From contig PLMK01000065.1 in assembly GCA_003142475.1 (NCBI GenBank), positions 102,655 to 135,805 of the forward strand: DNA of 33,151 bases. The letters run 5' to 3'. Below the pieces are notes generated by a model, which saw only the letters and a list, made by a program, of their open reading frames with translations, was not told the origin of the DNA and made no database searches. Within the stretch, counting starts at the first letter, position 1, and each line of letters begins with the position of its first letter. A program made the translations under genes and the position numbers. Origin of the DNA: Ignavibacteriota bacterium. Lineage in GTDB: Bacteria > Bacteroidota > Ignavibacteria > UBA10030. This document shows positions 15,588-26,311 of this stretch, one piece after another.

Positions 15588-18431
15588 ATGAATATAAAAC
15601 TTTGGCAAATGGCGATCATCTTTCCATATCTGCTCTCAGGTATTCTGCATTCTGAAAGTTTCCAGAAACAATCTGACGGAGTTCTCTTTGAACTTACTAA
15701 GCAAAAACCGACTGACCCGCAATGGTTGAAGATACAGGTGTGCAATGAGAATATTTTTCGCGTGATAGCAACGCCAGAAAAATCTTTCTCAAATCGACCA
15801 AGCTTGATGGTTGATAAAACAACTTGGGATCAGGTTCCCTTCATCGTGAAGGAACAAGGTGACTGGATTGAGATTGCCACCACTCAAACCAAAGTACGAG
15901 TTAATTCAAAAACTGGAATGATTGCCTTCTACGATCAAAACAATAATATCCTGCTCCAGGAAAAGTCCGGTTCGGGCAAGTTGATTACAGCCGCAGAAGT
16001 GGGCGGTGAACAAACGTATCATATCCAAAGCATTTTTGAATCCCCAAACGATGAAGCCTTTTATGGGCTCGGCGGTCACCAAAACGCCATTATGAATTAT
16101 AAAGGTCACGACGTTGATCTCTGGCAGCATAACATGGTGGAATCTGTTCCATTTCTGGTTTCGAGTAAAAACTATGGAATCCTTTGGGATAACAATTCCC
16201 ACACAAAATTTGGCGATATTCGGAATTTCGAATCTCTCTCCACACTCATGCTACGCAGCAAGGATGGCTCAGAAGTCGGATTGACGGCTGAATATTTCAA
16301 AGACACCGCATTGAGCACCCTTATTACTTCTCGCGCCGAACCGAGAATTGAACATGAATTCACAGATGTCAACGATGAATTCCCCTCAGGTTTTCAAAAA
16401 AACGTAACTGCTATTCGTTGGAGCGGCACTATTGAAAGTAAAGAGTCGGGCATTCACAAATTCAGACTCTATTGCAGTGGGTATACAAAATTATGGTTGG
16501 ATGGAAAGCTCGTGGTTGATTCGTGGAGGCAGAATTGGAATCCATGGATTCATCTCCCTCGTCTTGAAATGAAAGCAGGCAAGAAATACCAAATCAAAGT
16601 GGAGTGGATCCATTCCGGCGGCTATATCGGACTGAAATGTCTTACTCCAGAAAAAGGCGACATACAGAATACGATATCGCTCTATTCAGAAGTTGCCGAT
16701 CAAATCGATTACTATTTTGTGCACGGCGATAATCTCGATCAAGTTATTCATGGCTATCGCGTCATCACCGGCAAGGCGCCCATGATGCCCAAATGGGCAA
16801 TGGGACTCTGGCAATCACGCGAACATTATAATTCCCAGGATGATATTCTTTCTACTGTAAAAGAATTTCGTAAACGCCAGATTCCGCTCGATAATATTGT
16901 GCAGGATTGGTTCTACTGGAAAGAAGATTCCTGGGGTAGCCATGAGTTCGATTCCACACGATACCATGACCCAAAAGGAATGATCCAGACATTGCACAAC
17001 GATCTCCATACTCAAATCATGATTTCTGTTTGGCCAAAGTTTTATGTCGGTTTAAAAAATTATAATCTCTTCAATGAAAAGAGTTGGCTCTACAAACGGA
17101 ATGTTGAGCGTGGACAGAAAGATTGGGTTGGACCTGGCTACGTCTCGACATTCTACGATTCCTATAACGCGGATGCGCGAAAGTTATTTTGGAAACTCAT
17201 GAATGAAAAGCTTTTCAGTATCGGGATGGACGGTTGGTGGCTGGACTGCACGGAACCGGATATATGTTCCAACCTCTCGAGAACTGAAACGATCTTACGT
17301 CAAAGCCCGACAGCATTAGGTTCTGGATATCGGTATCTTAACGCATTTTCTCTTATGCATGCAAAAGGCGTCTATAAGGGTCAACGACAAACGAACGATC
17401 ATCAACGCGTCTTCATTCTCACCCGTTCTGCATTTTCTGGACAGCAGCGGTACTCTGCAACGACATGGAGTGGCGATATCGCATCACGATGGTATGATCT
17501 TAAAGCGCAGATTTCTTCCGGAATGAATTTTTGCCTCTCGGGAATTCCTTATTGGTCAATGGATATCGGCGGATTTTCCGTTGAGCCGCGGTATGAGAAA
17601 CCGACGGAAGCCGATCTCGACGAATGGCGCGAACTGAACACACGCTGGTTTCAGTTCGGCACTTTCGTTCCAATTTTTCGAGTTCATGGACAATTTCCAT
17701 TGCGCGAAGTGTACAACATCGCTCCAGTTAATCATCCTGCCTTTCAATCCATCGTAGCGTATGATAAATTACGTTATCGCTTGATGCCATATATTTATTC
17801 GCTCACCGGTATGGTGACACATCAAGACTACACAATAATGCGCGGGTTGGTAATGGATTTTGGGAATGATAAAAAAGTCCTCGACATTAATGATCAATTC
17901 ATGTTTGGCCCTGCTTTTCTAGTGAACCCTGTATCAGAATACAAATCGCGTTCGCGAGTTGTCTATCTTCCTTCCGGGAACAATTGGTATGAATTTAAGA
18001 CAGGAAAATCACTCGCTGGCGGTCAGACAATTAAGGCAGAAGCGCCATATTCTGAAATTCCGCTCTATATAAAAGCTGGTTCTATCATTCCTTGTGGTCC
18101 GGAGATTCAATACACATCTGAAAAACCAGCTGATCCGATTCGATTATTTGTCTATACGGGCTGCAACGGTTCTTTTACACTCTACGAAGATGAAAATGTC
18201 AATTATAACTATGAGAAAGGTAAGTTTTCGATTATCCCATTGAGTTACGACGAAAAGGAGCATACATTAAACATAGGAAAACGTCAAGGTGAATATCCAG
18301 GAATGTTGGAAACACGAACATTCGAGATTATATGGATCAATAGCAGCAAACCTTCTGGTCTTAATTTTCAATCGAAACCCGACGTTAGTATTCAATATAA
18401 CGGCAGCCAACAATCTATCAAGATGAACTAA
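15588..18431 (+). CDS. Glycoside hydrolase family 31 alpha-xylosidase with PA14 insert
   Basis: The start is ATG 15588 (947 residues), preceded by AAAGGAA and opening a signal peptide; the longer frame starts at a GTG inside the ribosome site. After the N-terminal beta domain ([11 protein letters not shown] is the usual GH31 entry motif) a PA14 domain is inserted at about 227-367 ([14 protein letters not shown] ... [12 protein letters not shown]), then the barrel resumes ([15 protein letters not shown]). The nucleophile is D553 in [10 protein letters not shown] and the acid/base D630 in [13 protein letters not shown]14 insert at this place is the architecture of the xyloglucan alpha-xylosidases of Bacteroides ovatus and Cellvibrio. 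It should remove non-reducing-end alpha-1,6-xylose from xyloglucan oligosaccharides. It is followed 13 bases later by the GH51 gene. Confidence 0.9.
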   Translation: MNIKLWQMAIIFPYLLSGILHSESFQKQSDGVLFELTKQKPTDPQWLKIQVCNENIFRVIATPEKSFSNRPSLMVDKTTWDQVPFIVKEQGDWIEIATTQTKVRVNSKTGMIAFYDQNNNILLQEKSGSGKLITAAEVGGEQTYHIQSIFESPNDEAFYGLGGHQNAIMNYKGHDVDLWQHNMVESVPFLVSSKNYGILWDNNSHTKFGDIRNFESLSTLMLRSKDGSEVGLTAEYFKDTALSTLITSRAEPRIEHEFTDVNDEFPSGFQKNVTAIRWSGTIESKESGIHKFRLYCSGYTKLWLDGKLVVDSWRQNWNPWIHLPRLEMKAGKKYQIKVEWIHSGGYIGLKCLTPEKGDIQNTISLYSEVADQIDYYFVHGDNLDQVIHGYRVITGKAPMMPKWAMGLWQSREHYNSQDDILSTVKEFRKRQIPLDNIVQDWFYWKEDSWGSHEFDSTRYHDPKGMIQTLHNDLHTQIMISVWPKFYVGLKNYNLFNEKSWLYKRNVERGQKDWVGPGYVSTFYDSYNADARKLFWKLMNEKLFSIGMDGWWLDCTEPDICSNLSRTETILRQSPTALGSGYRYLNAFSLMHAKGVYKGQRQTNDHQRVFILTRSAFSGQQRYSATTWSGDIASRWYDLKAQISSGMNFCLSGIPYWSMDIGGFSVEPRYEKPTEADLDEWRELNTRWFQFGTFVPIFRVHGQFPLREVYNIAPVNHPAFQSIVAYDKLRYRLMPYIYSLTGMVTHQDYTIMRGLVMDFGNDKKVLDINDQFMFGPAFLVNPVSEYKSRSRVVYLPSGNNWYEFKTGKSLAGGQTIKAEAPYSEIPLYIKAGSIIPCGPEIQYTSEKPADPIRLFVYTGCNGSFTLYEDENVNYNYEKGKFSIIPLSYDEKEHTLNIGKRQGEYPGMLETRTFEIIWINSSKPSGLNFQSKPDVSIQYNGSQQSIKMN

Positions 18432-18444
18432 TTGGAGTACGATC

Positions 18445-20430
18445 ATGAAAATTTGGTCCATATTTACTCTTTGCATCTTTGCTCTTACAGCAGATGCACA
18501 AATCAAGCCGGCATCGATTATTATTGATGCTTCCAATTTGAGAATCAAAATCAATAAGAACATTTACGGTCAATTCTCAGAACATTTAGGCAATTGCATT
18601 TATGGTGGCATTTGGGTCGGAGAAAATTTAAAAATTCCCAATACAAATGGTATTCGCAATGATGTTGTTGCTGCGTTGAAGGAAATAAAAGTGCCAGTAC
18701 TGCGATGGCCCGGCGGTTGTTTTGCAGATGAATACCATTGGCAAAATGGCATCGGCCCTCGTGAGAAAAGGCCGTCAATGATCAACACCAACTGGGGCGG
18801 CGTGACAGAAGATAACAGTTTCGGTACACATGAATTTCTGGAATTATGCCGGCAGATTGGATGTGAACCATACTTCAGTGGTAATGTCGGCAGCGGAACC
18901 GTTCAAGAATTATCTCAGTGGGTCGAATATGTGAACTCAGACAACTCAAGTCCCATGACGGAGATCAGAAAAAAGAACGGCCGCGATCATTCATGGGGAG
19001 TGAAGTATTGGGGGATTGGAAATGAAAGCTGGGGATGCGGCGGCAATATGAGAGCGGAATTCTATGCAGATCAGGCAAGACGGTATGGAACATATATGCG
19101 CAATTATGGTACGAATAAAGTTTTCAAAATCGCCTGCGGCCCCAACGGCAGTGATTACAACTGGACTGAAACTATGATGAAAGAATCCGGCGGATTTATC
19201 AATGGGCTTTCACTTCATTACTATTCCTTCGCCAATCAAAAAACGAGCGCAGATTTTGACGAAGCAGGTTGGTTTAATATCATTCAAAGTACGTTGAAGA
19301 TGGAAGAGCTCATAACCAAGCATACCGCCATCATGGACAAGTACGATCATAACAAACGCGTAGCACTTATGGTGGACGAATGGGGTACGTGGTATGCCGT
19401 AGAACCTGGGACCAATCCTGGATTTTTATTCCAGCAAAATACAATGCGTGATGCCGTTGCGGCTGCCTGTAATCTCAATATTTTCAATAATCACTGCGAC
19501 CGTGTGCGGATGGCAAACATCGCACAGATGGTGAACGTTCTTCAAGCAATGATTCTGACAAACGAGGACAAGATGATTTTGACACCGACGTATTATGTGT
19601 TCGATATGTTTAAGGTTCATCAAAATGCATTGGCGGTAAAAACGACTATTGAATCTCCAGATTATATTTTGGGCAATCAAAAACTTCCCGCAATCAGTTC
19701 TTCCGCTTCGATAGACGATCAGGGTAAACTTCACATTACGATGTGCAATATTGATCCAAAATCATCACAACCAATCTTATGCAGTTTGAATAAATTCAAC
19801 GCTACTTCTGTTGCAGGACGAATTTTGACAGCAAAAGAAATGAATGCGCATAATTCGTTTTCAGATCCCAATGTCGTTTCACCCAAGACATTTTCTGACG
19901 CAAAGCTGAGCGCTCATCACATCAACCTCACTTTGCCGCCGATGTCGATCGTTGCGCTTGAACTTGAGGGATCCGTAGAATTACCGCCGGCAATCGAATT
20001 AAAGGAACCGAAATCCGGTGTGACTTGTAAATACTATGAAGGCCAATGGAGCTTTATTCCAATATTTGATTCATTAAAGGCAAAACGAACAGAAACTGCC
20101 GAACAATTTATCATCCCTCATAATAATTCCGGTGACAATTTTGCCGTTCAATATTCCGGATATATCAAAATTCTGAAAGATGGTTCTTACACCTTTTTCG
20201 CAAATTCAGATGACGGTGCAATAGTTACCGTCGACGGCGAACTTGTAGTCGACAATGACGGGCAGCATGCACCGCAGGAAGAATCCGGAACAATTGTTTT
20301 AAAAGCAGGTTTTCATCCAATTACTGTGGGATTTTTTCAAGCAGGGGGCGGAAAAGTTCTTGATGTGAGCATGGAGGGACCGGGAATGCAAAAACAAATT
20401 ATCAAAAAGGAAATGCTTTTCCATGAATAG
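18445..20430 (+). CDS. Glycoside hydrolase family 51 alpha-L-arabinofuranosidase with C-terminal PA14 domain
   Basis: 661 residues with a short signal peptide ([19 protein letters not shown]) and GGAG 7 bases before the ATG. The catalytic part (about 25-510) shows [20 protein letters not shown] and [15 protein letters not shown], both classic GH51 motifs, with acid/base E194 in [10 protein letters not shown] and nucleophile E312 in MVDEWGTWY. Residues about 525-660 form a PA14 domain (CKYYEGQW ... [21 protein letters not shown]), an uncommon addition to GH51. The enzyme would release terminal alpha-L-arabinofuranose; in a xyloglucan setting this means arabinosylated xylose side chains. Its stop overlaps the GH95 start by 8 bases, so these two are translationally linked. 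Confidence 0.92.
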   Translation: MKIWSIFTLCIFALTADAQIKPASIIIDASNLRIKINKNIYGQFSEHLGNCIYGGIWVGENLKIPNTNGIRNDVVAALKEIKVPVLRWPGGCFADEYHWQNGIGPREKRPSMINTNWGGVTEDNSFGTHEFLELCRQIGCEPYFSGNVGSGTVQELSQWVEYVNSDNSSPMTEIRKKNGRDHSWGVKYWGIGNESWGCGGNMRAEFYADQARRYGTYMRNYGTNKVFKIACGPNGSDYNWTETMMKESGGFINGLSLHYYSFANQKTSADFDEAGWFNIIQSTLKMEELITKHTAIMDKYDHNKRVALMVDEWGTWYAVEPGTNPGFLFQQNTMRDAVAAACNLNIFNNHCDRVRMANIAQMVNVLQAMILTNEDKMILTPTYYVFDMFKVHQNALAVKTTIESPDYILGNQKLPAISSSASIDDQGKLHITMCNIDPKSSQPILCSLNKFNATSVAGRILTAKEMNAHNSFSDPNVVSPKTFSDAKLSAHHINLTLPPMSIVALELEGSVELPPAIELKEPKSGVTCKYYEGQWSFIPIFDSLKAKRTETAEQFIIPHNNSGDNFAVQYSGYIKILKDGSYTFFANSDDGAIVTVDGELVVDNDGQHAPQEESGTIVLKAGFHPITVGFFQAGGGKVLDVSMEGPGMQKQIIKKEMLFHE

Positions 20431-22789
20431 AAACAAAATGTGCAACCAACGTCGACGAACAATCCTTTATTGCCCAATATTCTGTTCGCTTTTATTGATA
20501 ACACCGCTTCTTCCTCAAAACGCCCAGCCGAAAAATGCATCGGCTAATATTCTTTGGTATAAACAACCCGCTACTGAGTGGGTTGAAGCTCTCCCCATAG
20601 GGAACGGACGATTAGGAGGAATGATCTTCGGTAAAACAGATTATGAACGCATTCAACTGAACGAAGAGTCAATGTGGTCCGGAAGCCGCACCGTTACCGA
20701 TAAGCCGGATGCTTACAAATATCTTCCGGAAGTACGCCGATTGCTCTTTGAAGGAAAATATGCCGAAGCCCAAAAAATCGCAGAACACGATATGATGACC
20801 GAAGGCACATGGAATATGTACCAGTCGTTGGGAGATTTATATTTCAAGCTCGGTCATTCGGATACAATATCGGAATACCGGCGTGAATTGAATCTTGACG
20901 AAGCGATCGTACGGGTCACATACAATGTTGGAAAAGTAACGTACAAGAGAGAGTATTTTTCAAGTTCAGTTGATCAGGGTATTGTTATTCGCTTTACCTG
21001 TAACAAACCAGGCGGACTGAGTCTATCTGCGCGGCTTGCACGGGCAAAAGATGCACTCTTCAGTGCTTCCGGCAATACTCTTGTTATGAAAGGACAAGTC
21101 ACAGCGGGAGGTGTTGACGTCATTGGACTTAATCCTGGCGTGCATTACGAAACTCAATTATCAGCGATCAATCATGGCGGAACAATTTCAGTCAACAGTG
21201 ATAGCCTTGTTATAGCAAATGCTGATACGATTACCTTCTATCTCGTCGCAGCAACAAATTATTGGGGCAAAAATCCACATGTTGCTTGTGATCGCACGAT
21301 GAAAGATGTTGTCGGTAAGAGATTCGAAGAAATGAAAAAAGATCACATCAGAGAACACCAACGCCTTTTTCATAGAGTAAAATTTGATATAGGAACGAAC
21401 GCGAATGCCGAGTTGCCTACAGATGCACGATTGCGAAATTTTAAGAATAGCACGGATGATCCTCAATTGTCGAGTTTATATTTTCAATACGGCCGTTATC
21501 TTCTTATCTGCAGCTCGCGCCCAGGCGATCTTCCCGCCAACCTTCAAGGAATCTGGGCTGATGGACTTACGACGCCCTGGAATGCTGATTATCATATCAA
21601 CATTAATATTCAAATGAATTACTGGCCTGCTGAAGTTACCAACCTTGCCGAATGCCATCTTCCGTTCATTGCACTTGTAGACAGTCTTCGTCGAAACGGA
21701 AGAGCTACAGCAAAAAACATGTATAACAGCCGAGGCTTCGTTGCACACTACGATACTGATGTCTGGTACTGGACCACTTCTGAAGGGAAAGCAGAATGGG
21801 GCATGTGGCCGATGGGCGCTGCTTGGTGCTGCCAGCATTTGTGGGAACATTACGTCTATAGCGGTAATCGAAAATTTCTAGAATATGCTTACCCAATCTT
21901 AAAAGAAGCGTCAATGTTCTTTGTGGATTATCTCACTGAAGATCCAAAGACTGGATTCTTCGTTTCAGGGCCATCGAGTTCACCGGAGAATAAATTTATT
22001 ACGAAGAACGGTGATACATCCAATATCACGATGGGGCCAACGATGGATATGGAAATCATTTGGGATCTGTTGACCAATACCATGGAAGCTTCAAAAACAC
22101 TCGACATTGACGGAGAATTCAGAGATCAGATATTGAAGCTCCGCACACGTTTAAGTCCGCTGCGAATTGGTAGCGATGGACGATTAATGGAATGGTCCGA
22201 AGAATTCAAAGAAGCTGAACCGGGGCATCGTCATATTTCCCACCTCTTCGGATTGTATCCGGGCAAACAAATCACATTACGTCAGACTCCCGAATTAGCA
22301 CAAGCGGCTCGAAAAACCATCGATTACCGTCTTGCTCATGGCGGAGGCTATACAGGATGGAGCCGGGCATGGAATATCAATTACTTTGCACGGCTTGAAG
22401 ACGGCGAGAAAGCATACGAGAATCTGATTTATCTCCTTTCGAATTCTACATTGCCAAATCTCTTCAACAACGGCCCGCCTTTCCAGATCGATGGGAACTT
22501 TGGTGCAACAGCCGGCATTGCTGAAATGCTGCTGCAAAGTCATGCAGGTGAAATCAACCTCCTCCCTGCCCTTCCAAAAGCCTGGCCGTCAGGAAGCATC
22601 AAAGGTTTGCGGGCACGTGGCGGTTTCGAAGTGGACATTGAATGGAAACAAGGCAAGCTTATCAGAGCAACAATCAAGAACGTATCTGGTAGTAGTTGCA
22701 AAATACGTTATGGGGAAAAAACAAGAACACTTCATATGAATAGAGATGAATCAAAAGTATTAGATGAAAATCTTCAGGTTAACCCATGA
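20423..22789 (+). CDS. Glycoside hydrolase family 95, probable 1,2-alpha-L-fucosidase
   Basis: 788 residues with a signal peptide ([19 protein letters not shown]). The N-terminal domain has the strict GH95 opening [15 protein letters not shown] and [11 protein letters not shown]. The (alpha/alpha)6 barrel contains [19 protein letters not shown] with the catalytic asparagines, [10 protein letters not shown] with the acid E522, and [17 protein letters not shown] with D690. The histidine in DYHININ (H391) is the residue I recall favouring fucosidase; GH95 alpha-L-galactosidases carry threonine there. It would remove fucose from Fuc-alpha-1,2-Gal termini, for example the F side chain of xyloglucan, exposing galactose for the GH2 enzyme. 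It is the last gene of the operon. Confidence 0.9.
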   Translation: MNRNKMCNQRRRTILYCPIFCSLLLITPLLPQNAQPKNASANILWYKQPATEWVEALPIGNGRLGGMIFGKTDYERIQLNEESMWSGSRTVTDKPDAYKYLPEVRRLLFEGKYAEAQKIAEHDMMTEGTWNMYQSLGDLYFKLGHSDTISEYRRELNLDEAIVRVTYNVGKVTYKREYFSSSVDQGIVIRFTCNKPGGLSLSARLARAKDALFSASGNTLVMKGQVTAGGVDVIGLNPGVHYETQLSAINHGGTISVNSDSLVIANADTITFYLVAATNYWGKNPHVACDRTMKDVVGKRFEEMKKDHIREHQRLFHRVKFDIGTNANAELPTDARLRNFKNSTDDPQLSSLYFQYGRYLLICSSRPGDLPANLQGIWADGLTTPWNADYHININIQMNYWPAEVTNLAECHLPFIALVDSLRRNGRATAKNMYNSRGFVAHYDTDVWYWTTSEGKAEWGMWPMGAAWCCQHLWEHYVYSGNRKFLEYAYPILKEASMFFVDYLTEDPKTGFFVSGPSSSPENKFITKNGDTSNITMGPTMDMEIIWDLLTNTMEASKTLDIDGEFRDQILKLRTRLSPLRIGSDGRLMEWSEEFKEAEPGHRHISHLFGLYPGKQITLRQTPELAQAARKTIDYRLAHGGGYTGWSRAWNINYFARLEDGEKAYENLIYLLSNSTLPNLFNNGPPFQIDGNFGATAGIAEMLLQSHAGEINLLPALPKAWPSGSIKGLRARGGFEVDIEWKQGKLIRATIKNVSGSSCKIRYGEKTRTLHMNRDESKVLDENLQVNP

Positions 22790-22803
22790 AGCTTGATCGT
22801 ATC

Positions 22804-22819
22804 AAACAAACGATTGTTT
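22804..22819. promoter_or_regulatory. LacI-type palindromic operator upstream of the second GH2 gene
   Basis: AAACAAACGATTGTTT is a palindrome centred on CG with six of seven arm positions paired. Its core CAAACGATTG recurs inverted at 14301-14310 next to the operon promoter. It lies 15 bases after the GH95 stop and about 215 bases before the next gene, so it could control that gene or terminate co-transcription by roadblock. Confidence 0.5.
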
Positions 22820-23035
22820 AATGAATTGTAAGAGTGTTGAGACAAAGTGTAAAGAAATACGAAAAACTTCTTTGAACGTTACAAAACGAGCGATCTCTTA
22901 TTCTTGACGGACTTATTGCTTCCTTTTCAGATAAAAGCCTTCAATAATATTCCTTCAGGACAGAATATCTGTTGTTCAGAAAGTAAAATGAAAAATATTG
23001 CATTATATCATTCATAATTTTTGCGATCGGATAAT
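22820..23035. other. Upstream region of the second GH2 gene
   Basis: A gene-free stretch. TTGACG at 22904-22909 is the best -35 candidate but is followed only by a weak -10 (CAGATA at 18 bases). No terminator hairpin for the preceding operon was found. A nine-codon frame starting near 22989 is not credible. Confidence 0.4.
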
Positions 23036-25873
23036 ATGAAAACGAAAACCATGCTGGATAGATTATTTTTTGCTTTTTTCTTATTCCCTTCGGTTGTGTT
23101 GTCCCAAATAATTCCTGGAAGAAATACTCGGGAATTTATTGACCTCAGCGGACATTGGCAATTCTGCATGGATGAAAAAAATGTCGGAATACCGGAAAAA
23201 TGGTTCCAAAAGTCGTTTGCTGATTCTATAACACTTCCCGGAACACTTGATGAAAACCATAAAGGCCATGTAAACCATGATACTGTTGATGGACATCTGA
23301 ACCGAATTTACAAGTATTACGGGCCGGCTTGGTTTAAAAAAGAAGTGATCACTCCCGAATCATGGAATGGTAAGCATATTGAACTCATCATGGAACGGAC
23401 AAAGGTTTCCCATGTGTGGGTAGATACCACTTATTTGGGTGCCAACAATACTATTTTCAGTAAACAAGTATATAACCTCACCGGCAAAATTCAAACCGGA
23501 AAGCACAGCATAACCATTATGGTTGACAATACCGAGAAGATTGTGCCAGTCGCCGGTTCCCATGCGTATTCAGAGGACACACAAACCAACTGGAATGGAA
23601 TTATTGGACAATTTAATCTAGCGGCTTCAAATCCATTCAGGATAGAAACAGTAAAAATTTATCCTGACATTCATGAAAAGCTGGCGAGGGTTAAGATAAA
23701 AATTAGCAATCCGGAAGTTGCATGGAAAGAAGCAACCATTCGTTTGCAGGCTAAACCTTGGAATACGTCCGAGCAGCAATCTATTGCTGCAAAAACCTAT
23801 CCCATGAGTCTTGTGACTTCCGATACCACCGTGGAATTGATCTATCCGATAGGCGATAGCATGCAACTTTGGAGTGAATTCAGTCCAGTTCTATATGAAC
23901 TTTCGGTCACACTTCATAGCAGCGGGGAAATGCTCGACAATACAAACATCGATTTTGGTATGTGTGAATTTAAAACTAAGGGTACTCAGTTCGAAGTAAA
24001 CGATAAAATAACTTTTCTCAGAGGAAGGCATGATGCGTGTGTTTTTCCATTAACAGGATATCCGCCAATGAATCTCGCAGGTTGGATTCACATGTTCAGC
24101 ATTGTTAAATCGTACGGATTAAATCACGTTCGATTCCATAGCTGGTGCCCCCCTGAAGCTGCATTTAAGGCAGCAAGTATTTTAGGAATCTATATGCAGC
24201 CTGAACTTCCGATTTGGTGGTCGTTCAGAGGGAATGATTCTTCGCAAGTCGCATTTATGGTGAAAGAAGGAACCGGTATTCTGGACAACTACGGCAACCA
24301 ACCGTCTTTCGTCATGTTCGCAATGGGAAATGAGGTCTATCAGGACAGAACGTATATGAAAAGTCTGGTTGACACATTCAGAAAATATGACAATCGTCAT
24401 TTATATGCGCAGGGTTCAAACAATTTTGGTGGGAATCCTTCGCTAGCAAGTGGCGACGATTACTGGACAACATTCCGCACAGCCCTGGAAAATCAGGATT
24501 GCAGTTCAGATGTCCGTGCTTCAATTTCTTTTGTTGATTCGAAAGAAGGAGGTATTTTAAATACCCTTCGGCCCTCAACGATGTATACATATTCAAAAGC
24601 TATAGCCAATTCACCCATACCGGTTATCGGACATGAAATCGGCCAATATCAAATCTATCCCAACTTCAAGGAAATACTCAAGTATACCGGTATTTTGAAA
24701 CCATGGAATCTTGAACTCTATAAAAAACGATTAGAAGAAAAAGGGATGGGAGATCAGGCATACGACTTTTTTAAAGCTTCCGGAATATTATCTCTCAATT
24801 GTTATCGCGCTGACATCGAAACAGCGATGCGTACTCCCGGATTTGCCGGTTTCCAACTGCTCGATTTGCAGGATTATCCAGGCCAGGGTACAGCATTGGT
24901 AGGGATTCTTGATGCATTTATGGATAACAAAGGTCTCATTACTCCGGATGAATTCCGTCGGTTTTGCGGCGAGACAGTTATTCTCTTAGCCATGGATAAA
25001 TACTGCTGGACAAATAATGAATCGTTTAGAGGCAATATTGAGATAGCCAATTATGGCGACTCAGCGTTAACAAATAGAATCGTCAATTGGAGCATGGTCT
25101 CACATAATGGCGAACTGTTAAAAGCTGGCAGAATAACGAATAAAAATATTACTCAAGGGAACATTACTTCTATAGGATTTATCGAATGTGATTTAAATAA
25201 TGTTAAAAAGGCTGAAGAAGCGCTCATTAGGATCAATATTGAGGGAACAACCATTGGAACCTTTTATCATATATGGATATATCCCCCAGCTAAAAAAGTA
25301 AAAGTACCTCAGACTATTACAGTAGCAACGAAGCTTTCATCGAGAATGATGAAACAGTTAACTAGCGGAAAAAAGATTTTACTTTTTCCGGAATTTAAGT
25401 CTATAGAAAAAAAATCGGTGCCAGGAATGTTCATCCCAGAATTTTGGAACTATGCTATGTTCACAGATTTTGCAAAACAAAATAAAAGAGGATTTTCTCC
25501 AGGCACCATGGGTATCCTCACGCAGCCTCTTCTTCCTCTCTTTCATGATTTCCCGACAGAGTATTGTTCCAATTGGCAATGGTGGTCTATCATGAAAAAC
25601 AGCCGCCCGCTGATTCTTGATGAAACAAAAAAGAGTTACAGGCCGCTCGTCCAAATCATTGATAATATAAATCGTAATCATAAACTCGGACTCATTTTTG
25701 AATTGAAGGTTGGGAAGGGCAAATTGCTGGTATGTACATCGAACCTGCCTTCCATAATTGATAAGCCCGAGGCGTGTCAATTATATTCAAGTATATTGAC
25801 ATATATGAATTCACAGAAATTTAATCCTTCCGAAGAAATTTCTCCTGATGAATTAATGAAATTATTGTATTAA
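23036..25873 (+). CDS. Exported GH2-type glycosidase with C-terminal amidotransferase-like domain
   Basis: I start at ATG 23036 (945 residues; GGA about 5 bases upstream), opening a signal peptide (MLDRLFFAFFLFPSVVLSQ). Residues about 35-210 are a GH2 sugar-binding domain (IDLSGHWQFCMDE, SITLPGTLDENHKG, AWFKKEVITPESWNGK). A beta domain follows, then a TIM barrel whose VMFAMGNEVY gives acid/base E433 and VIGHEIGQYQ gives candidate nucleophile E534. The C-terminal ~180 residues (GILTQPLLPLFHDFPTEY, NWQWWSIMKNSRP, KVGKGKLLVCTSNLPS) resemble the non-catalytic amidotransferase-fold domain found at the end of some large Bacteroidota GH2 proteins. The substrate is not evident; beta-galactoside or beta-glucuronide are options. 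It has its own operator-like site, so it may be regulated together with the upstream operon. Confidence 0.78.
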   Translation: MKTKTMLDRLFFAFFLFPSVVLSQIIPGRNTREFIDLSGHWQFCMDEKNVGIPEKWFQKSFADSITLPGTLDENHKGHVNHDTVDGHLNRIYKYYGPAWFKKEVITPESWNGKHIELIMERTKVSHVWVDTTYLGANNTIFSKQVYNLTGKIQTGKHSITIMVDNTEKIVPVAGSHAYSEDTQTNWNGIIGQFNLAASNPFRIETVKIYPDIHEKLARVKIKISNPEVAWKEATIRLQAKPWNTSEQQSIAAKTYPMSLVTSDTTVELIYPIGDSMQLWSEFSPVLYELSVTLHSSGEMLDNTNIDFGMCEFKTKGTQFEVNDKITFLRGRHDACVFPLTGYPPMNLAGWIHMFSIVKSYGLNHVRFHSWCPPEAAFKAASILGIYMQPELPIWWSFRGNDSSQVAFMVKEGTGILDNYGNQPSFVMFAMGNEVYQDRTYMKSLVDTFRKYDNRHLYAQGSNNFGGNPSLASGDDYWTTFRTALENQDCSSDVRASISFVDSKEGGILNTLRPSTMYTYSKAIANSPIPVIGHEIGQYQIYPNFKEILKYTGILKPWNLELYKKRLEEKGMGDQAYDFFKASGILSLNCYRADIETAMRTPGFAGFQLLDLQDYPGQGTALVGILDAFMDNKGLITPDEFRRFCGETVILLAMDKYCWTNNESFRGNIEIANYGDSALTNRIVNWSMVSHNGELLKAGRITNKNITQGNITSIGFIECDLNNVKKAEEALIRINIEGTTIGTFYHIWIYPPAKKVKVPQTITVATKLSSRMMKQLTSGKKILLFPEFKSIEKKSVPGMFIPEFWNYAMFTDFAKQNKRGFSPGTMGILTQPLLPLFHDFPTEYCSNWQWWSIMKNSRPLILDETKKSYRPLVQIIDNINRNHKLGLIFELKVGKGKLLVCTSNLPSIIDKPEACQLYSSILTYMNSQKFNPSEEISPDELMKLLY

Positions 25874-26040
25874 GTGTAAAATTGACGATATAGATATTTT
25901 CATGAAAGGGTGAAAGATTTAGTGGAAGTGTGAATTTAATAGAATTCCAATTGTCAAATGAGATTGAGCACGTATAGATCCGTTAGTAAATCGAACATGG
26001 TACTAAACTCTATCCTCATTCAAGAACCAGATCTTTTACT

Positions 26041-26065
26041 CCGTGGCTTGTCACGGCGCATTTTT
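26041..26065 (+). terminator. Weak terminator-like hairpin after the second GH2 gene
   Basis: CCGTG, a 6-base loop (GCTTGT) and CACGG are followed after CGCA by five T residues. The stem is short and the gap to the T run is not ideal, and it lies about 170 bases after the stop codon, so this is a weak call. Confidence 0.3.
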
Positions 26066-26187
26066 CATAGAGGATGATAAAACAAGCTATCCTTGCTGAT
26101 TGAAGTAGCGAAAGTGTTTGTATCATAACAAAATCGGACTGAATTTCTTTCCATACTTCAGAATGAATTCATGATTGCAGTCGGTTC

Positions 26188-26225
26188 TCCCATCAATGTT
26201 TTAACTGATACTATCACTGATGGGA
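26188..26225. repeat. Perfect 8-base inverted repeat with 22-base loop
   Basis: TCCCATCA (26188-26195) and TGATGGGA (26218-26225) pair perfectly. It lies 86 bases upstream of the sigma-factor start and could be an operator or an mRNA stem-loop; the loop is too long and there is no T run for a terminator. Confidence 0.35.
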
Positions 26226-26311
26226 ATAATTATTCTCAAATTGCTAAATGAGCAGAAATCATTTATCTTACGCGCAAAAAATCTTGATGTTGCTTCAACA
26301 AGTGAACGCAC

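Larger units (their letters stand above)
25874..26311. other. Intergenic region before the ECF sigma factor gene
   Basis: A 438-base region without a supported gene. It contains a weak terminator-like hairpin at 26041-26065 and an 8-base inverted repeat at 26188-26225. A 26-codon frame starting at 26171 reads plausibly (MIAVGSPINVLTDT...) but has no ribosome site. The promoter of the sigma/FecR/receptor genes should lie here; I found no strong boxes. Confidence 0.5.

Noticed and set aside
20423-22789. GH95 enzyme as an alpha-L-galactosidase
   Set aside because: The active-site stretch carries His (DYHININ), which I associate with fucosidases; galactosidase remains a minor possibility.
26171-26251. 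26-residue plus-strand ORF (MIAVGSPINVLTDT...)
   Set aside because: Too short, no ribosome site and overlapping an inverted repeat; no family recognised.
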